Source: an uncultured Alphaproteobacteria bacterium (GTDB lineage: Bacteria; Pseudomonadota; Alphaproteobacteria; CAAHEQ01; UBA3637). From it: a stretch of DNA of 27,845 bases. The stretch lies in contig CALARE010000047.1 in assembly GCA_937888725.1 (NCBI GenBank), forward strand, positions 1-27,845, in the 5' to 3' direction. The position numbers and the translations under genes were made by a program. This document shows, piece after piece, positions 25,784 to 27,845 of this stretch. Position 1 is the first letter of the stretch; every line of letters begins with the position of its first letter. The notes under the pieces were generated by a model that ran no database searches, had not been told where the DNA came from, and worked only from the letters and a program-made list of their open reading frames with translations.

Positions 25784-27143
25784 TATTAAAAACCGTTATA
25801 ATCATACGGTTCAAGCACCCGATAACACCTTTAAATCTAATCCTGATAATATTATTACGGGCTTATCGCAGGCATTGAAGGATTATTTTCAGGTGGATTT
25901 TACCTCGCAACCTGTGGATTTGGATAGGGATTTTATCGTCGTGGAGGGGATGATTTATCAATATCATACAGAATGTAACAATACCTATTTTGGGGATAGT
26001 TATTGTATTAAAGACAATAAAGTGAATTTTATTAATAAAGATTATCAGATGATTGTTGATAATTTTATCATTGATTTTAGGGAAAATAAGGTTTTTCAAC
26101 CTTATGAAACAATGCCAGATGCTTTTCCAGAAGATGCCGTCTTTTTGTTGATAAAACAAGAAGTTAAAAATAAAGGAAAATTGACTTTAAAAAAGATGGA
26201 CGGTTTAAATTGTATTTATTTAGAGGATAGATGCATTTTAAAAGCAAGAAATGGGGAGATGATTTTTCTTGATTTAAAGGTTGATGGATATCTTGAAAAT
26301 TCTATTTTTTCCCATCATCGTGCGATTGAAGAAGTACACCTTGAAAATATAAAATCAGTTACCTATAACAGTTTTAAAAATTGTGATAATTTAAGGAAAA
26401 TTAGGTTGCCCTCTTGCGATAGCGTTTGCTCATTTTCTATTTGTCATTTGCCCAAGCTTGAATATATAAATTTGGATAAGGTTACTTTTTTAGGTGAAAG
26501 AGTTTTGTGTGATATTGGTCTTGTCAAAGAGGTGTCATTTCCTCTGCTTACTTGTGCTGGAGAGGCATGCTTTGCTGGGATGAGGCAACTAAAAAAAATA
26601 AAGGCACCAAAGATTAGAACATTAGAATCGGCGGCACTTGGACAAAACCTTTGTTTAGAAGAGGTTGATTTGCCAAATTTAATACGGTTGACTTATTGTA
26701 ATTTATATAAATGTCCATCGCTAAAAAAAATCAGCTTGCCTCAGTTAAAATATGTGGGATATCGCTGTTTATCAATAAATAGAAATTTGCAACAGGTTGA
26801 TTTGCCAAAGGTTATATCTGTGTTAAATGAGGCTTTGTCAGAAAATGAAAATTTAATGATTGTTCATATGCCAAGCCTTAAAAATATTGGGTCAGAATGT
26901 TTTTCAAAAAACGAAAGTCTTAAAAATTTGGTTTTAAATAAGGTTGAAGAAATTGGTTCAAAAAGTTTTTGTTCTAATCAACATTTGAGATTTGTATCGC
27001 TTAAAAGTGTGCAAAGAATAGATGAAAATTGTTTTTTAGGTAACCCTAAATTGCAACGGGTTTATTCAGATTCGTTGAGGAGTTTAGAAAGTTATAATTT
27101 GCCCATCGGTTTGATTCAAAGAAAGGGTGAACATGAGCGTTAA
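25296..27143 (+). CDS. Head-LRR paralog, copy 12 (615 aa)
   Basis: Starts MSVKKSVYDIIKRQNGEAFA at ATG 25296 (GGG 6 bases upstream; the in-frame ATG 25290 abuts the ribosome site). The head is close to the family consensus: IFDIPNLPRIVRYAG, AGYDAFYADTLEKQNSI, REDEYGTSVISIQIL and IKNRYNHTVQAPDNTF (about residues 26-175). The beta segment FGDSYCIKDNKVNFINKDYQ is at about 229-248. One cassette (about 285-330) is followed by a single regular LRR block of about twelve 22-residue repeats (334 to about 600), a good model repeat: LKKISLPQLKYVGYRCLSIN. No cap; the tail QRKGEHER carries the AAAGGG ribosome site of copy 13. The 5' third is nearly the same DNA as copy 13. Confidence 0.95.
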   Translation: MSVKKSVYDIIKRQNGEAFARAIRDFDSGIFDIPNLPRIVRYAGRNAEPLLKYLESLKQVEIMENPLSLMEDPFSLLKKAGYDAFYADTLEKQNSIMNYYADMEALCTFKDPHRFKDYYIVHAIKEGADKLKRSDFRGKERREDEYGTSVISIQILKEGGFISIKNRYNHTVQAPDNTFKSNPDNIITGLSQALKDYFQVDFTSQPVDLDRDFIVVEGMIYQYHTECNNTYFGDSYCIKDNKVNFINKDYQMIVDNFIIDFRENKVFQPYETMPDAFPEDAVFLLIKQEVKNKGKLTLKKMDGLNCIYLEDRCILKARNGEMIFLDLKVDGYLENSIFSHHRAIEEVHLENIKSVTYNSFKNCDNLRKIRLPSCDSVCSFSICHLPKLEYINLDKVTFLGERVLCDIGLVKEVSFPLLTCAGEACFAGMRQLKKIKAPKIRTLESAALGQNLCLEEVDLPNLIRLTYCNLYKCPSLKKISLPQLKYVGYRCLSINRNLQQVDLPKVISVLNEALSENENLMIVHMPSLKNIGSECFSKNESLKNLVLNKVEEIGSKSFCSNQHLRFVSLKSVQRIDENCFLGNPKLQRVYSDSLRSLESYNLPIGLIQRKGEHER

Positions 27144-27620
27144 AAAATCAGTGTATGATATCATCAAACGCCAAAATGGGGAAGCCTTTGCCAGGGCGAT
27201 TAGAAATTTTGATAATGGGATTTTTGATATCCCTAATTTGCCACGCATTGTGCGTTATGCTGGGCGAGATGCTGAGCCATTACTCAATTATTTGGAGGCA
27301 TTAAAATTATCAAAATGCAAAATACAACAGGATAGAACTTCTCAAAATCCCTTTGAACTCTTAAAAAAAGCTGGCTATGATGCTTTTTATGCCGATACGT
27401 TAGAAAAACAAAATTCCATTATGAATTATTATGCTGATATGGAATCGCTTTGTACTTTTCGTGATGAAAAAAGGTTTGAAAAATATCATATTATTCATTG
27501 TATTAAAGAGGGTGCTGATAAATTAAATCGGCGTGATTTTAGAGGCAAAGAACGTAGGGAAGATGAATACGGTACCTCAGTGATTAGTATTCAAATTTTA
27601 AAAGAGGGCGGTTTTATCTC
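27128..27620 (+). repeat. Near-identical 5' segment shared with copy 12
   Basis: Partner of 25291-25783. The perfect 87-base stretch (27534-27620) covers the REDEYGTSVISIQIL region. Confidence 0.85.
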
Positions 27621-27845
27621 CATTAAAAATCGTTATAATCACACTGTTCAAGCACCTGATAATACATTTTATTCTAATCCTGATAATATTATTGCTGGAC
27701 TTTCGCAAGCGTTGATGGATTATTTTAATCTAACCTATTCAAGTGGATTGCCAACTCTTGGTAATGGATTTATGATTGTTGATGATTTGATTTATCAATA
27801 TCATATAGAATGTAACAATATCTATTTTGGTCCCAATTATTATAT
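27133..27845 (+). CDS. Head-LRR paralog, copy 13 (3' end outside window)
   Basis: Partial: 237 codons are visible with no stop. Starts MSVKKSVYDIIKRQNGEAFA at ATG 27133, with AAAGGG (27122-27127) 5 bases upstream inside the last codons of copy 12; the two genes overlap by 11 bases (ATGAGCGTTAA). All head boxes are present: AGYDAFYADTLEKQNSI, REDEYGTSVISIQIL and NRYNHTVQAPDNTFYSNPD. The visible part ends in the beta segment (CNNIYFGPNYY). The linker after the first box (LSKCKIQQDRTSQNPF) differs entirely from copy 12 but has the same length. By analogy a cassette and LRR block should follow to the right. Confidence 0.92.
   Translation, partial: MSVKKSVYDIIKRQNGEAFARAIRNFDNGIFDIPNLPRIVRYAGRDAEPLLNYLEALKLSKCKIQQDRTSQNPFELLKKAGYDAFYADTLEKQNSIMNYYADMESLCTFRDEKRFEKYHIIHCIKEGADKLNRRDFRGKERREDEYGTSVISIQILKEGGFISIKNRYNHTVQAPDNTFYSNPDNIIAGLSQALMDYFNLTYSSGLPTLGNGFMIVDDLIYQYHIECNNIYFGPNYY

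Noticed and set aside
5..27845. Diversity-generating retroelement, CRISPR array, insertion sequence or tRNA
   Set aside because: No reverse transcriptase, template repeat, spaced short repeats, transposase or cloverleaf seen; LRR variation is spread over the whole solenoid and not confined to one adenine-rich target.

Overview
The window is a tandem array of 13 paralogous genes, all on the + strand and nearly gap-free: twelve complete genes and a thirteenth cut by the right edge. Nothing else is encoded; I see no tRNA, rRNA, mobile element, CRISPR array, transporter, regulator or enzyme of a known family. The first gene starts 5 bases into the window and the last runs off it, so the array probably continues on both sides. 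Below, genes are called copies 1 to 13 from left to right.

The DNA is AT-rich. Translation uses AGGAGG-type ribosome sites and TAA/TGA stops (TGA ends copy 2; Trp is read from TGG), so this is a bacterium with a standard code. Two promoters have near-consensus -35/-10 boxes with 17-base spacers and extended TGn -10 elements, as often seen in low-GC Gram-positive bacteria. BspA-type leucine-rich repeats (LRRs) are common in host-associated bacteria, including gut and oral anaerobes. I cannot name the organism: mixed Arg codons (AGA with CGT/CGA/CGG) do not look like a typical Clostridium, and an AT-rich gut proteobacterium is equally possible.

A standard copy has a strongly conserved N-terminal 'head' of about 200 residues: a SVYDIIKRQNGEAFA box, an AGYDAFYADTLEKQNSI box, then REDEYGTSVISIQIL followed by NRYNHTVxNPDNTFxSNPD. 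A beta-rich YFGDxFYxKxG...ID segment follows, then a GKKLxV...ADGKxIL 'cassette', then a divergent LRR region built from 22-residue BspA/TpLRR-like repeats. Several copies carry two or more LRR blocks separated by further cassettes. No copy has a signal peptide, transmembrane segment or sorting motif. Copies 2 and 3 are giants with two heads fused in tandem; copy 4 has no head.

Spacing suggests four transcription units: the end of one (copy 1); copies 2-3 behind a promoter near 2400; copies 4-8 behind a promoter at 10969-10997; copies 9-13 and beyond behind a promoter at 19448-19476. The last two promoters share an identical 16-base box at the same place just upstream of -35. Inside units 3 and 4 the genes overlap by 8 or 11 bases or are 1 base apart. 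The ribosome site of each downstream gene lies inside the last codons of the gene before it, which implies translational coupling.

The architecture (constant head, variable LRR recognition surface, many tandem copies, signs of recombination between copies) suggests a diversified binding or effector repertoire. Function, partner and location are not shown by the sequence and remain inference.
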